A stretch of 64,000 nt of DNA from Lonicera japonica (Eukaryota; Streptophyta; Magnoliopsida; Dipsacales; Caprifoliaceae): positions 81,006,919 through 81,070,918 of the forward strand of contig CM038465.1 in NCBI GenBank assembly GCA_021464415.1, written 5' to 3'. The notes below the pieces were generated by a model that saw only the letters and a program-made list of their open reading frames with translations, had not been told where the DNA came from and did not search any database. Positions 1-13,300 of this stretch are shown here, piece after piece. The first letter of the stretch is position 1, and each line of letters starts with the position of its first letter. The translations under genes and the position numbers were made by a program.

Positions 1-64
1 GAACAGTTTGGCCTATTTACACCCAATATATGTACTGTACTAGTCTGACTTTAGTATATGTCAA

Positions 65-905
65 TTTTTAAAAGGCACGAGGCGGGTTTGAGGCGTTTTG
101 CCCAGGCGAGGCGCATTGTGGCGTAAGCCTCATTTTTTATTTAATTTTTCCCTAATAAAATTCAAAAAATATAATAACATGATCATCACTACTAAAAGAG
201 CAAATAAGAAATAACAACTTCACAAACATAATAACAATCTCAAATAAGCAAACATCAATGCTACTACATAAAAACTAGTTAAGCTAGTGCATACTATAAA
301 GTCATCACACCAAAATATCAAAATCTATTTTTCCAAATATTAAAAAACTAATATTTTGTATATAAAAAAAAAATTGAAAAAGAAAAGAAAACCTAATATT
401 TTGGGGTCAGTCTAAGTGAGTGATTTTTTGGGGGTACATATTGGAGGTGGGTTGTACCAAAAAAAAAAAAGTACTGGAGGTGGGTCCCAAAGGCAAAAAA
501 ACAAATAGACTAGGGGTAAAATATCTACACTTTTTTTTGCCATCATCTTTCTTCCTTCTTCTCCAATTTAGGGTTTTTTGCTGCCGCCGACGACCATATT
601 TCCAAGTTAGCTTCCTTTTCCTTCTCCACATTTTGTCTCCTCTCAGTCTTCAAGTCTCACCAATTTTCTCTCTCTGCTCACGCTTTTTCTCTCCCTCTCT
701 TTCTGTCCATTTGGATCTAGGGTTTAACGTAGTGTTAGTGCCTTAACACCTCACACGCCTTGAGGCTTATGCCTCAAAGCGTGCACCTCACATGCGCCAA
801 AAACCAGTGAGGCGTAGGCCTCATTTTTGCCCCCAAAAAATAATGCCTCATAACGTTTTGCTGGCGCCTTCAGGCGTATGCCTCAACTGCCTTTTTAAAC
901 ATAGC
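65..905. mobile_element. Pack-MULE-like GAGGC-rich element in the last visible ThrRS intron
   Basis: The ends are inverted: TTTTTAAAAGGCA at 65-77, and TGCCTTTTTAAAC near 889-901, which reads GTTTAAAAAGGCA on the other strand. They are flanked by near-identical 10-bp direct repeats, TATATGTCAA (55-64) and TATATGTTAA (906-915). A 9-11 bp duplication is typical of Mutator-like elements. The terminal parts are packed with GAGGCG/CGCCTC units. The interior (about 530-735) looks like a captured plant gene leader, with CT-rich 5'UTR-like sequence, TTTAGGG motifs and GCCGCCGACGACC. No transposase is present. Exact ends are uncertain by a few bases. Confidence 0.5.
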
Positions 906-1552
906 TATATGTTAAACACCAGTGACCAGCCACCCATTTGGTGTACCTATGTAATTACATAGATGAACTGTTACATAATGCTCTTCACCTTTGTTTCTTG
1001 GGTTTGTTTTGGAAATTGCCCATTGTTTAGTGACAAAGATACTAATGCTAGGGCTTGAACTCATGGTCTCAAGTATGAAGAAATGGCGTTATTGTCGCTT
1101 GACCAAATGCAATTACATGTTTGGAACTAAAGAAATTACTAGGTATAATATTGCACAAATCAATGTGCCACAGGTTCTTGTATATATACATGCACACACA
1201 AACTTGTGTAAGCTACAGTTATGCCAAACGTAACTATAGGCATTAGTATGCCCTTCAGTAGAAGTTCAGTGTTGTGGGATCATCTTTTTCTGATCAATAA
1301 TAATTACATTAAAACAGTTATAAGGCTAGAATTTTGAGAATCGGAACAGAATAGACAAAGTTCCAAACTCCATTGCTTCTAGAAATTTAACAAAGAACTG
1401 ATGTTAGCACCCAAATAAACAACCATTCTTCACCAGGACAAAACTTCGAACACAAAGGTACTTTTAACTTTATTAATGTCATAAAAGAGAACGAGATCAA
1501 CAATGAGTTCACAAATTATGATTTACATGAACCATCACAACTAAATGGATAC

Positions 1553-4500
1553 CTGCTGAAATCTCCTGACACGAGTTAACCCAGTAAGTGCACCACTGGC
1601 CTCATTCCTATGCAACACTCCAAAATCAGCTAGGCGAAGAGGAAGCTCTGGGAGAGTCAATCACAAATAATTTCATGATAAATAGGTGATTAGCAAGGAG
1701 CAAACAGACAGCAGAGTCAAATGATGATATATGAAATTTGTGTGATTTTGTGGAAAGCAAAAGGAAATAATTATTTAATAAGTTGAGCTACATAGCATGA
1801 TATTACAAAGACTATGCAAATTTTACAGAAATACAGCCAAAATCCCTTCATGATAGATGCGATATATATTTTTTCCTTACAATTTTGATGTATTTGCATA
1901 CTGCAGAAAGGAATTTTTGGGTCTCCAACTCCAAGAGTCAGCAGAACAGGCAATATTGAGCTGAAAGTGACTGCTACCCTAATTGGTAAAGACACTTAAT
2001 AGTCTACCAGAGACCTTGCAGTGATTCTTGCCTAATTGCCACAATAATTGGGAAATTCACACATTACGGTAGGCAAAATAATGTGTGAAGCTAGGGCAAA
2101 GAGGATCTCGTGAAGTGGAACCCTTTCAATTTACAATGAATCACTTTCTTTTCATCATAATTGCTTTTAGTTTATTCTTTTGCAAATAAGGAGCTAACAA
2201 GCAACCACGAATAAAACTGAGGGATTCAAAAATTTATAAAGTCTCCAACAAAATTTTCATGCATGCATACGTCGATACATCCAACACAGAAGTGCTGCAT
2301 GAACACACACAAAAAAAGGGAACATTGTCTACTTTATAAATTACACAAAGGGATTTTACCATTTCTCAAACAATTATTTTGGTCATTCTTTAGCATCGAG
2401 TTAGTTTAACCATTCACTAAGATAAAATTAAAACTTGGATGGAGCATACCATTGCCAAATAACCTATTCGAAAAATATAAACAAGACTAAAATTTTCTCA
2501 CCCCTGTATGAACGAACTCTATGATCAAATATTAAACAATGGCCGGGGCAGTTCATTGGCTTAAGTCCAAACTCTTGCTTCTCAATCTGCACCAAAAGGC
2601 CACATATACTTCTCCATATTCAAAACAGAATCATCGAACTTACCATATATGCAAGACCAGTGATCTAAAAAGGCTGCTGTCCTGACTGTCTAGGCGTAAG
2701 CAGGTTTCATTTATGGCTTAAGTCCATAAATGTATTTTGTTTGTGCTCGAGTCATAGGAAACATTTGGTTGGCAAATATTATGGCCAAAAAAAATCTCAC
2801 CTCAAATAAAAACATGTTCTCCTTGTAATTTGCAGCATGTCCAGAGGTTTCCCAGAGTTGCATGTTATACATATTTGGAGTACAAACCTGCCAAAAGCAA
2901 GAAATATGATAAATAACATTGTATACTTGTAGCACAAACTTTGGAATACAATAAAGGATATGAGCTATCACCTCCTCGTAACCTCTCTTCCAATACTGAT
3001 CACGTATGAATTCCAGCAACTTGTTGCAAATTCGAGTACCATGAGGAAGGAAGAAACAACTCCCAGGGCTGACATTCATATAATAGATGAGTGGATATCA
3101 TGGACAAACTTGAGAAACATAAGAAACATTATGTAACTTCCATCATACGTCTTATACCTAAGTGGGTGGAAAAAGAAAAGCTCTTGTTTTTTAGTCAATT
3201 CTCTGTGGTCATATTTCTTTGCTTCTTCCAGCATGGCAATATATTCCTACAAGAAATATAATCAAGTAGCTATTGTCATTTGAATCCAAACATGAGGCAG
3301 AATGCATGGGAGATATATTATGCTGGCCTTGGGCCTTGGCAATGGGAGTTGAGGTTGGAAAGAGATATAAGGATTTTCGGAAGAAGGTTGTGGGCAAGAC
3401 AATGGTGTGTGAAAAAGTTAAATACAGCGGGCATCGTCTTCAAAATACTACAATATTGTTAATATATTTTAATGTTCTGTCTTGGATGAAACAGTAGTGT
3501 AGGATGTCTGTTTTTCTTCTGCTTCTCCGTTCTTCTTTTCCCTTTTACACCTTTTTTGGGGTGCAGGGGAAGGGGGGAGTTGGGTTCCTTTTAGGTCATC
3601 TTCTTCTCCTTTTCCATCAATGAAATTGTTTCTTGTCATATAATATAATAATAATAGATCCACCATTATGGAGTTGCACTTTCATTCTATTAAAAGGCAA
3701 TTGGAGGAATGCCCGAACTAATGAAGGTTCAGAGATCTTGATATGAAAATATGAGTGCAAAATGGTGGCTAATGACTCCAAGTAGCCTGGACTCTGGATT
3801 ATGGTTGTTTTGAATAAGTGGGTTCCTTTCATTGTTATACTCCAGCCTAACACTAGAAGCACCCGAGAGCGCAACTGATATACTAATGAACTTACAATCT
3901 ACAATAGCTTGCATCTATATAAAGGAACCACAAAATCAAGTAGTGAAAGTAACTATAAACTCTGATATTAGCTTTACACCGTGGGAAATAATGTCTACTT
4001 CGGAAAATCATGGTACTCAAGTAATGTACAAAATCAGCTATTTGCCTCAAAGGAATATGAAGACCAGTCTAACATGCCACCGTGCCACACTATTAAAAAG
4101 TAAGGATAATAATAAAAAAAGAGTTGAGGGGAAGTCAGAACTATACATATATATATTTAGAGAGAGAGAGAGAGAGTAAACTGTAAACATTAAACAGTTT
4201 AGCAAAAAGAAACAATATTTAACATTCATGTGTCTCAAATTAAGAATCCCGCTTTCATTTTCCGGATGTCTAAATTTAGGAGTTCCGTTTCCTCTTTGGC
4301 CCAGAATCAATGTGCAATATCTCAGCATGGCAAGTAAGTTATTCACCATTGATTAAGAGTTGAATATAGTGTTTTCTTAAACCGTAACAAAGTCAAAGTG
4401 GGACACTTGATTTTAGATAGAGCGAGTAGTAGACACTAATAAAAAGAATAACTTATGAAGAACAGCTAAAAAACAGAAGAATCACCTTCAGTCGTTTTTG

Positions 4501-7140
4501 ATCTGGATAAGATATCCCATAAACTCTTTGTAAACTCTCACGGTCTTTATTTCCCCTCCAATAGGCTGATGAAGCCTGAAATTAAAATGTAAAGTATCAC
4601 AGAAAAATACCCAACGATATGAAACTTCCAGCTCCAATACATAATGTAAGACCTCACCTTTAAACAAGCAAATGCTTTCACGAAAGATGTATTTGGTATG
4701 TGTGGTCCACGACACAAATCAACTAATGGACCACATCTATATACGGTGATAGTTTTGTCTTCCGGTAAATCATTAATGATTTCAACCTGATTAAAAGGAG
4801 CAACAAAACAATCCATCAAAATAGAATCAAAAGCATCCGATAGATTGAACTTCTTAGATAATGTAGAAGTAACCTTGAAACTATTATCAGAAAATATCTC
4901 TAGAGCTTGTTGTCTTGAAACTTCTATACGCTCAAAAGCTTGTTTTTCCTGAAACAAAGGTGTTGGAAAAATCAAACAACACATAAACCATGGAAGAGCA
5001 TCCTTGAAACTCCAGGGAAGCAGAAAAATGTTCCACTATAAGAGAAGTAACTATTTCGTTTTAAGAATAGTCAGTACAGAATTTTCAGGTAGAAAGAATA
5101 CTAAGAAAGAGGATAACAATTAAAAATAGAAAGGAATTAACCAAGTATAAGATCCAATTCTACAAGTATAAATAAATAATACCGAAACAGCTTTCTTTGC
5201 TCCTGATGCAATCTGTTCAAAGTGTTGCTCATTTAATCCCGGTGAATCTTCACCATAAAATGCATCATAATAGAAACCCTGCAAGATCGTTTAGCCTTTT
5301 CATGACATACTCAGGTAATATTTGTTCCTAGAACATGAACAACCATGCAAGCTTAAGAGGGAAAGAAGCACAGAAAGTTATTAGAGAGTAGAAACCTTAA
5401 TCTGAAACTAGGACACCAAAGGTCACAGTATGATCATCATTAACAGATTTATTTTTTTTTGAACAAAATCATAATTAACAGATTAAAGAGGCCAGAACAT
5501 GAATGGGCATCAAACTGTAGTTATCTTATCCAAGAAACTTCGGGTGCATCTCATAGAAACTGAGAGAAGACAACACAAACACAAGCTACTTGCCTATTGA
5601 GTGCTTATATCTGATTACCTACTTTTCAACTGATAACCTTAGTTATATAATTCATTTAGAATGTCACCACAGACCATAAAGAAAGGGAGAGCGAGAGCAG
5701 TGTTACAGTACTGTTCTAGATTAGGCCAAATACAAAAATGCATAGCTGACGTCACTACTCAAGCAATTTGGGCACCACACTCAAACAGACAAAAGATTAG
5801 AACGCGTTATCTTTTGCACAAAAATAAATCAACATGAAGTTCAATCAACACAAAATTTGAACTTCCCCAAAAAAATGAAAATTAACATTAACACTAGAAG
5901 ATAAACGAAAAGAAAAACAGAGAAACATATACCTCCCCTCTTGTAGTACAAGGCCCAATGCACAACTTGCATCCATAGGTCATTTCAAGAGACTGCACAA
6001 TTCAGAATGCAAACAGGTGCAGCTCGGTAAATTTAGTATCTTCCCGAAACTACAGAGAACACACAAAAATAAGGGAAAACGCTAGCACCTGGCCAAGAAT
6101 ATGTGCACTCGAATGCCAAAAAGTGTCGCGACCTTCATCACTGTCAAAGGTGAATAGTTTGAGCTCACAGTCGCCGTCGAGTGGCCTCAACATGTCCCAC
6201 AGCACTCCATTCACTTGAGAAATCAAAGCGTTAGATGCCAAACTCTTTGAAATCTCCTTCGCGATGTCTAACGGAGTTGTCATCCACTTCTTCCCTTCTT
6301 TCACCGTCCCATTCGGCAAAGTAATCCTAACAATAAACAACTCAAATTCATAAATAACATGACCATTTCTGTATATCCTCACCTTTGAACCTCACTTAGC
6401 TCCCCAAACTGTTTATATGTGTCCACAAAAATCAGTAAGCCACACACACTCCATCTAATCAATTTTAGATGTAATTGCTTTAGACAATCTACACTTTTTT
6501 AGCCTTTATTAACGTTTATTCGTACTTTAGTTTCATCAATTTACGGAAGTAAATTAATTTAGAGTAAAAAACATAAGAGAATTGTCGATCCTTGATTATA
6601 AGCTTACCTGTATTTGAATATGTTTCTTCTTTCACAATAGTTTTACTATAGCCGCAGCTCCCCAACACAATTACCAAAGTCTCTTTATATATCCAGACAT
6701 AGACAGACACGCGCGCATATAGTTGTAACTTTTAAAAGCGCAGTATTATGCTCCAATAGTGTCTATTCTAATGTTATAGCACTCAAATTCATCAAATATA
6801 GAAGCATGTATACAAACATAGATACATTTGGCTATGAATGTGTATTAGTGAATTTAGGGTTTCTGACGTACTTGATTGGATCACCGGCGATGGATTGAAG
6901 ATGTTCGGTCTGTCGAGCTTGAATGGATTCGAAGAGGCTGATGCGTTTGGGGATGACGGTTTTGAGGTAGGCTTCGTCCTTGGGGTGTGCCGGAGAGGAC
7001 TTGGGCTCAGAATTTGCTGCTTTCCCCATTGTTATCGGCGGTGGCGATGATGAGAACCGGCGGAGTGAGAGCTTAAACTCAAAGGGTAGATAACAGCGAG
7101 AGGGAAACGAGAATCGCCGCGACAATTGGGTACATAGCAT
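1553..7140 (-). CDS. THRRS: Threonine--tRNA ligase, dual mitochondrial/cytosolic form (5' part; 3' exons lie beyond the left edge)
   Basis: Charges tRNA-Thr with threonine. Twelve coding exons are visible: 6872-7140, 6089-6326, 5933-5992, 5183-5278, 4874-4948, 4658-4786, 4486-4575, 3158-3246, 2972-3068, 2801-2887, 2502-2586, 1553-1647. All introns are GT-AG and all phases close, giving 470 codons. Domains in order: a basic, Ser/Arg-rich presequence (residues 1-37); a TGS domain beginning [11 protein letters not shown]; the second editing domain with HSSAHILGQ and the CRGPHI motif; then the class II core with MNCPGHCL (zinc cysteine) and motif 2 ([13 protein letters not shown]). The frame stops after RRFQQ at a good donor. 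The next family segment (DDAHIF), motif 3 and the anticodon-binding domain are not found in 1-1552, so the last intron must exceed 1.5 kb. The start at 7140 gives the presequence form. Met38 (7027-7029) begins the conserved cytosolic part. Introns hold only non-coding sequence. Family identity is very secure. Confidence 0.95.
4159..4176. repeat. (GA)n microsatellite in a ThrRS intron
   Basis: Nine AG units next to a short AT run, within the intron between exons 7 and 8. Confidence 0.9.
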
Positions 7141-7183
7141 TCGTATTGGAGTAGTGTGTATTTTTATTGAGAGGTTTTAGGGG

Positions 7184-7192
7184 TTTTATATA
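7184..7192 (-). promoter_or_regulatory. TATA-like box of the threonine--tRNA ligase gene
   Basis: Read on the minus strand this is TATATAAAA followed by ACCCC, about 45 bases upstream of the first ATG at 7140. That leaves a 5' leader of only about 15-20 bases for a start site 25-30 bases downstream, which fits inefficient use of the first AUG. No transcript evidence. Confidence 0.45.
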
Positions 7193-9652
7193 ATTTCCGC
7201 AATTATTATCGAAACGTCGTCGTTTTTGGGTTGGGGTCGCGCACGCGTTAGGTTTTGGTTGGGCTGTCTTAAATAGAATTAGGAGTATGGGGTGACGGTA
7301 GATTTAGTCAGTCGTGGGTCAAAATGGAAGAAAAAGGGGGCGTAATGCTTTTAGGTTTTTGTAGGTACTGCGTGCGTGTAAATCAAGCAATGGGGGCCTG
7401 GTACTGAACCAACTTTGAATAAAAAAAGTTGGACAGGAAAAATCTAGCTGTGTATGGGCCTAAAAAAAGGTCGAAAGTTAGTTCCGATCTATTTTATTTT
7501 AAGGGCACATTCAATTTGGGCTTCCCATTCATATCATATCATATCATATTATATATAATAATAAAAATTAAATGATCTTTTTCGATGAAAATTTGTTATG
7601 TGTCCTATATTTATAACATTTATCTTTAAATATGTGTTATTTTCAATCAAACACACTCTTGCTATCTTTTAACCTTTGATCTTTTTTGCCCTTTTGCTTG
7701 CTCTTATTCTCTTTCGTAATGCATTTAGTTAGTAATCATAAAACACATTTAAATCTCAATTATTAATTAAAAAAAAATCTCTTTTGATAAAAGGACCAGA
7801 TTCATAGGCTTAAAAAAATTGCACTTAAAATGGTTGTTTCACAAACTTGAAAAAATGTTGGAGTCTTCTCTTCTACATTTAGTTGTAAAACATAAAAAAT
7901 GTTATATGCATGTATATATATATATATGTACATGTGTGTTATACACTTCATTCTTCAAAGATAATATTGGATCTTTGTACTTACGAAGTCTATTCACTTA
8001 ATTTTAACAAGTAGACAAAAAATTTCTTACAATGTATTTATAATTAAAATATTTTATGTACTACAAATTTGTTATAATTAATCTATTGAATAATAAAAAT
8101 TTTAAAATGTTGCGCATCGCGCAGATTGTATGCTTGTTTTTATTTAAAAGAAAACTATCAGCTAAAATAAATTAATAAAAAGGCATTACATCAAATGGAA
8201 GATAAACAAAAAAATTATGGTGCTTTTCCATCCGAAAAACATAGTCGGGCGAATTAGCATTATAATATTTTGCGTATTGTGATACTGGAATATATAAATC
8301 ATTAATGCAATTGTTGTAATTATTAGGTAGATTAAATTAGTAAGAATATTATTTTCTAATTCATGAAGTACCCATGGTTTTATGCTGAGAAATTATAAAA
8401 TATATATTTGTAAATGATCTTTATACCGGCGCGGGTTACGACACCAATTTCACTACCCCGCACCTATAATATATTCTCAGCCCATAATTATTTCATTTTC
8501 GGCCCAATTTTAAGTTTCTCAAACGAGACATTGTGGGTTCATGGGTCTAATTATCAGCCCTTTCTCTAGTGCTCACTATCTAGCATCGCCTCTTCGTCTT
8601 AAATTTTATTTGTGAAAGGAAAATTAATAATAATAATAATAGGTAGTATTGCATGACTTAGAAAAAAAATAAGGACTACGCACGGCAAAAAATCTAATGG
8701 GGTGAATCTATAAGGGATTAGAGGATCAAACCGAGTAATATATATACTACTGGACGGTTCAGCGTGTGAGAAAATATTGTTATAAAAATGTGTGAACGAA
8801 AACAATATTAGGCCTCAAGGAAATTAGATTTGAATGACGCTAATATTTTATAGAGTAATTATATATATATATATATAATATTGTGGCTACAATAAGTATT
8901 GTATGAAGAAGAGTTAAACTGTGAAAAATTCATTCATCCGCTGGTTTGGACTGACACAGAGTAGGCGTAAATAATCACATGACATGACATGGTTAATTAA
9001 TAATGAAAGAAGAGTACGTGGGCATGCCTTACAGACGGTTGAGGCCCACAAATTATAGAAAGAGCTAGCTAGGAGAGATGGATGGATGCACCAAGTTGGA
9101 TATGGAGTGATCGAGAGGCCGATTAATATACACACATGCATCTTGTGCAAAAGCATGTGCATTTTGTTCCCACCACCACCACCACTACCACCACCACCGA
9201 TTTAAATTTCTAGTTAGCTAGTAGTATAAGGTTCACAACAGCCTAAATGATGAAGATGCAAAAGGCACCTGACCTGATGCGCGCATATGATGACACTTAT
9301 TATACCACGTACAAACTTAATTAACCTTTTCTCCAACAATAATAATTAATTTAATTTAATTTAATTGACTAGCCGTAAATATTATATATAGAAGAGATTA
9401 GTTTTGTAAAATATTAATTTAACACTACATATACACTCGGTTATATATAGTTGTGTTATCTTCACCTTTTGATTTTAACCGGTTGATTTTTCAACAAAAA
9501 TCAACCTTAATTAAGTTTCCAAATTTACTTTTTAATCTTGAAAAAATGCGCCTTGGATTAGAGATCAAAAAATTATGTCCACATATTTCGTTCGTTTCTT
9601 ATTAGCTTAAAATCAATTTCAAATATATCCAATAATTAATGTCAATGTAAGC
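7193..9652. other. Intergenic, no gene seen
   Basis: AT-rich upstream flank of the ThrRS gene. Open frames here are short and show no recognisable domain. The proximal 200 bases (to about 7400) are less AT-rich and probably hold the ThrRS promoter. Also present: an AT microsatellite near 8862-8880, a CAC/CCA-rich run at about 9167-9199 and a TTTAA repeat near 9348-9365. Confidence 0.6.
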
Positions 9653-9657
9653 CTACG

Positions 9658-10267
9658 TGTCACGGGGCGTCCTTTGATGACACAAAGAAGGCCGCGTGAA
9701 AGACCGTGCTAACCGATAGCACGGTTGAATGTGATCGAATTTTATTAACAATCAACGAACAACATGCAACAACAGTAATTTGAAATAGAGCGTGAGCACA
9801 AATTGAGATTACTTCATTGCAAGAAAATGAGATTACATGGAAAGCTATTACAATTCGAAAGAAAGTAAGAGCTTGAAAGCAAGTGCTAAACAACGTGCAC
9901 TGGTAGGCAACTCGGGTGTGAGGCAGATAGTCTTATCCCCACATATAACCACTTAATGAAAATACCAGAGTAGTAGCAGTGCACGTTGGGTCTTACAAGT
10001 TACAAGAAAACTATTACAAAGGAAATGAAATGCAATTACAAGGAAAATTCCTAAATCTAGTTACATGGAAACAACAATATTTACATAAGGGAAACCTAAA
10101 CAGAATAATAAAACTAGATGTTGTGCTGCACTCGGGCGCGTGCACGGTGCTGATGAAGCGCAATCGATCATTGCCTGTTGGGCCGTGCTGCGCTCGGGCG
10201 CAAGCACGGTGCTGATGAAGTGTTGTCGGTGTCGGTCACGAGTGTTGTTGGAAGGCACCCCGTGACA
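9658..10267 (-). repeat. 3' LTR of the chromovirus
   Basis: 610 bp, TG...CA ends. Reading leftwards it has a TTATATGTG TATA-like motif near 9943-9951 and then AATAAA (9741-9746), the expected U3-R-U5 order. It also contains short GC-rich repeats (GCACGGTGCTGATGAAG twice, near 10143 and 10204). Confidence 0.95.
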
Positions 10268-10280
10268 TCCTCCCCCACCA
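10268..10280 (-). promoter_or_regulatory. Polypurine tract
   Basis: Minus strand reads TGGTGGGGGAGGA directly against the 3' LTR, the usual plus-strand primer position. Confidence 0.85.
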
Positions 10281-10301
10281 GAGCTGTTGACGCCTCGGCA
10301 A

Positions 10302-13300
10302 CTAGTTGAGGTATGCTGTGATCCGGTCCTGGAAGGCCGATAGGTCTGATGCTCTTTCCCAAGTGTTCTCTTCTGGGTCTCTTCCTGCCCATTTGACAAG
10401 GAACTCTTGGTGTTGTTTGCGAGAAGCTGTGACAACTCGATCAGCCAGGATGTCTTCCACTGACTGCTTCCCCTCTGCTCTCTGCTTTAGCCCTGGACGA
10501 CTATACTCTCCTCGGGATGGTTCGGTTGTGTCAGCAAAATATGGTTTCAGCATGTTGACATGAAATACTGGGTGAACCTTCAGCCAGCTAGGGGGTTCAA
10601 TCCGATAAGCCACTTTCCCGATTTTCTTCACAATTCGAAGCGGCCCCTCATATTTTTACAGAAGGCGTGGGTCTCGACCCCTCAAGAACTTCCTATCTTG
10701 TGGAAGGAGCTTCACCATTACGAGATCTCCTACTTGGAACTCTAACGGTCGTCTTTTCTGATCTGCATACTTCTTCATTCGATGGGTGGCCTTCTCTAGG
10801 TGAGAACGAGCCAACTCAATATTCTGCTTCCATTCTTCAGAGAAGTTGCGGGCTCTAGGGGATTTCGACGTTGGCATCGAGTTGGCGGTGTGAAGAAGGA
10901 TTGGCTGTTGTCCCATCACTATTTCGAAAGCACTATTGCCTGTCCCGGAGTTCTTCTGGGCATTGAAGCACAATTGAGCCACATCCAATAATTTAACCCA
11001 ATTTCGTTGAGTTGCACTGGCAAAGTGGCGTAGATATTCCTCAAGCATTGCATTGTATCTTTCAGTTTGTCCATCGGACTGAGGATGGTAGCTGGAACTC
11101 ATACACAACTTGGAGCCGAGAACCTTGAAGAGTTCCTTCCAAAAATTTCCCGTGAATCGTGAGTCCCTATCACTGACAATACTTCGAGGGATCCCCCAAT
11201 ATTTAACCACATACTTGAAGAATAATTGTGCAGTCTCATCACCAAACGTGTTCTTCGGAACCGCAATGAAAGTGGCATATTTCGAGAACCGATCAATGAC
11301 CACGAGGATGGTTGTCAAGTCCCCCACTTTGGGTAGGCCTGATATAAAATCAAGCGAAATGCTCTCCCATGGTCGTTCCGGGATGGGTAGAGGTTCCAAT
11401 AACCCTGCTAGTTGTCTTCGTTCGATCTTATCCTGTTGACAGATAAGGCAAGTTCTAACATAGCTCTCGACATCATCTTCCATTTGGGGCCAGTAGTAAC
11501 CTTACTTGAGGAGAACCAGCGTTCTTTCTTGACCAGGATGTCCTGCCCATAAGGTATCATGACACTCTCGGATTAGAGTACGCCTCAATTCCCCTACTCG
11601 AGGGACAAACACTCGATTTCTCTTTGTCAACACGAACCCGTCGTCCAACCAAAACTGCCGCGTTTTCCCCTTCTCGATCATCTTTAATAGTTGAGCGGAA
11701 ACTGGATCTTGCGGTAGCGCATTTTTGATTTTTCCTCGAATTTCAGTTGATACTTGACTATCGATTCGAATAATGGCATTAAGGAACGCATTCGCCTGTT
11801 GGTTGAACTCAACTATACGGCTCAACGCATCCGCCACTTGATTGGTCGAGCCTGCTTTATACTCCATCCAAAAGTTGAATTCCACTAGCAACTCCTGCCA
11901 CCTCGCTTGTTTAGAGCTCAATTTCGGTTGACTAAAGAAGTGACTAACCGCGGTGTTATCTGTTTTCACTAAAAATCGAGAACCGAGAAGGTAATGCCTC
12001 CATAACCTTAGACAATGAACCACAGCGAGCAACTTTTTCTCATGGGCAGAGTACCTCTTCTCCGTGTCATTGAACTTTCGACTCTCATAAGCTACCGGGT
12101 GACCTTCCTGCATTAAGACTCCTCCTAGGGCTGCATCCGATGCATCGGTATGCACTTCAAACGGCTTAGTCATATCTGGCAGTGCAAGAACGGGATCTTC
12201 GGACATGGCCCTCTTCAGAGCATCGAAGGCAACTTGGCAACTCATCGTCCAATCCCAAACTTTCAACTTCTTCAAGAGTTCCGTTAGGGGCATTGCAATA
12301 CTAGAGTAGTTCTTCACGAACTTCCTATAGTAATTGGCGAGTCCCAGAAAAGAACGGAGTTCGGACACATTCGTGGGCGCCCGCCACTCCTGTATGACTT
12401 TGACCTTAACCGGATCCATCTGCACTTTTCCCTGTTCGATGATGTGGCCTAAGAACTTGATACGTTTCTGCGCAAAGGAACATTTCGATAGTTTGAGATA
12501 CAACTCATGCTTTCGAAGTCTTTCCAATACCCTCCTCATGTGTTGTTCATGTTCCTCCATGCTTTCGCTAAAAACCACAATATCGTCGAGATAGACCACG
12601 ACAAAATCATCCAAGTAATCCCTGAGAACTTGATTCATCAGAATGCTGAAGGTGGCTGGAGCGTTAGTGAGCCCAAATGGCATAACCAAAAATTCATAGG
12701 CTCCATATCTTGTGACACACGTGGTTTTTCTCTCGTCCCCTGCTGCAATACGAACTTGCCAATATTCGGATATGAGATCAAATTTTGTGAATATTTTTGC
12801 CCGGCTGAGTTGATCGAAGCAATCGGCCACTAAAGGGATGGGATAATTGTTCCTTATAATCACCTTGTTAAGAGCTCGATAATCGACACACATTCTTAAA
12901 GAGCCGTCTTGTTTCTTCTGGAAGAGGACAGGAGCTCCATAAGGCGATTTGGCTGGTTGCACTAACCCCGCATCCAGTAGCTCCTTCAGCTGTTTCTGAA
13001 GTTCTGCTAGTTCGGGTTGAGACATTCGATACGCCGCACGAACTGGGGGTTTGGTACCTGGCAGAAGTTCAATTTGATGATCTATTTCTCTACGAGGATG
13101 TAACTTTTTTGGAAGATTCTCGGGCATCACATCTTCAAATTCGGTTAACACTTGTCTAATGGATTTCGACAATGGTCCCGATGTCTCTTGAATTTCATCC
13201 CATTTGAGTGCAGCCACAAAAGTGGGATTGTCGTGCTTGATGCCCTTCTTTAATTGGATTGCCGATAAAAATTTCCCACTGCTTGACGAGGTCATCACCG

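Noticed and set aside
420..746. 108-codon open frame on the plus strand
   Set aside because: Falls in CT-rich leader-like sequence of the intronic element; the translation is low-complexity and has no domain.
1040..1130. Minus-strand tRNA-like boxes (TTGGTCAAGCGACA, GAGTTCAAGCCC)
   Set aside because: Too degenerate for a tRNA gene, and no SINE tail or target duplication was seen.
10656..11483. Separate integrase gene
   Set aside because: It is in the same frame as the upstream pol and is cut off only by a TAA codon, so it belongs to one broken polyprotein.
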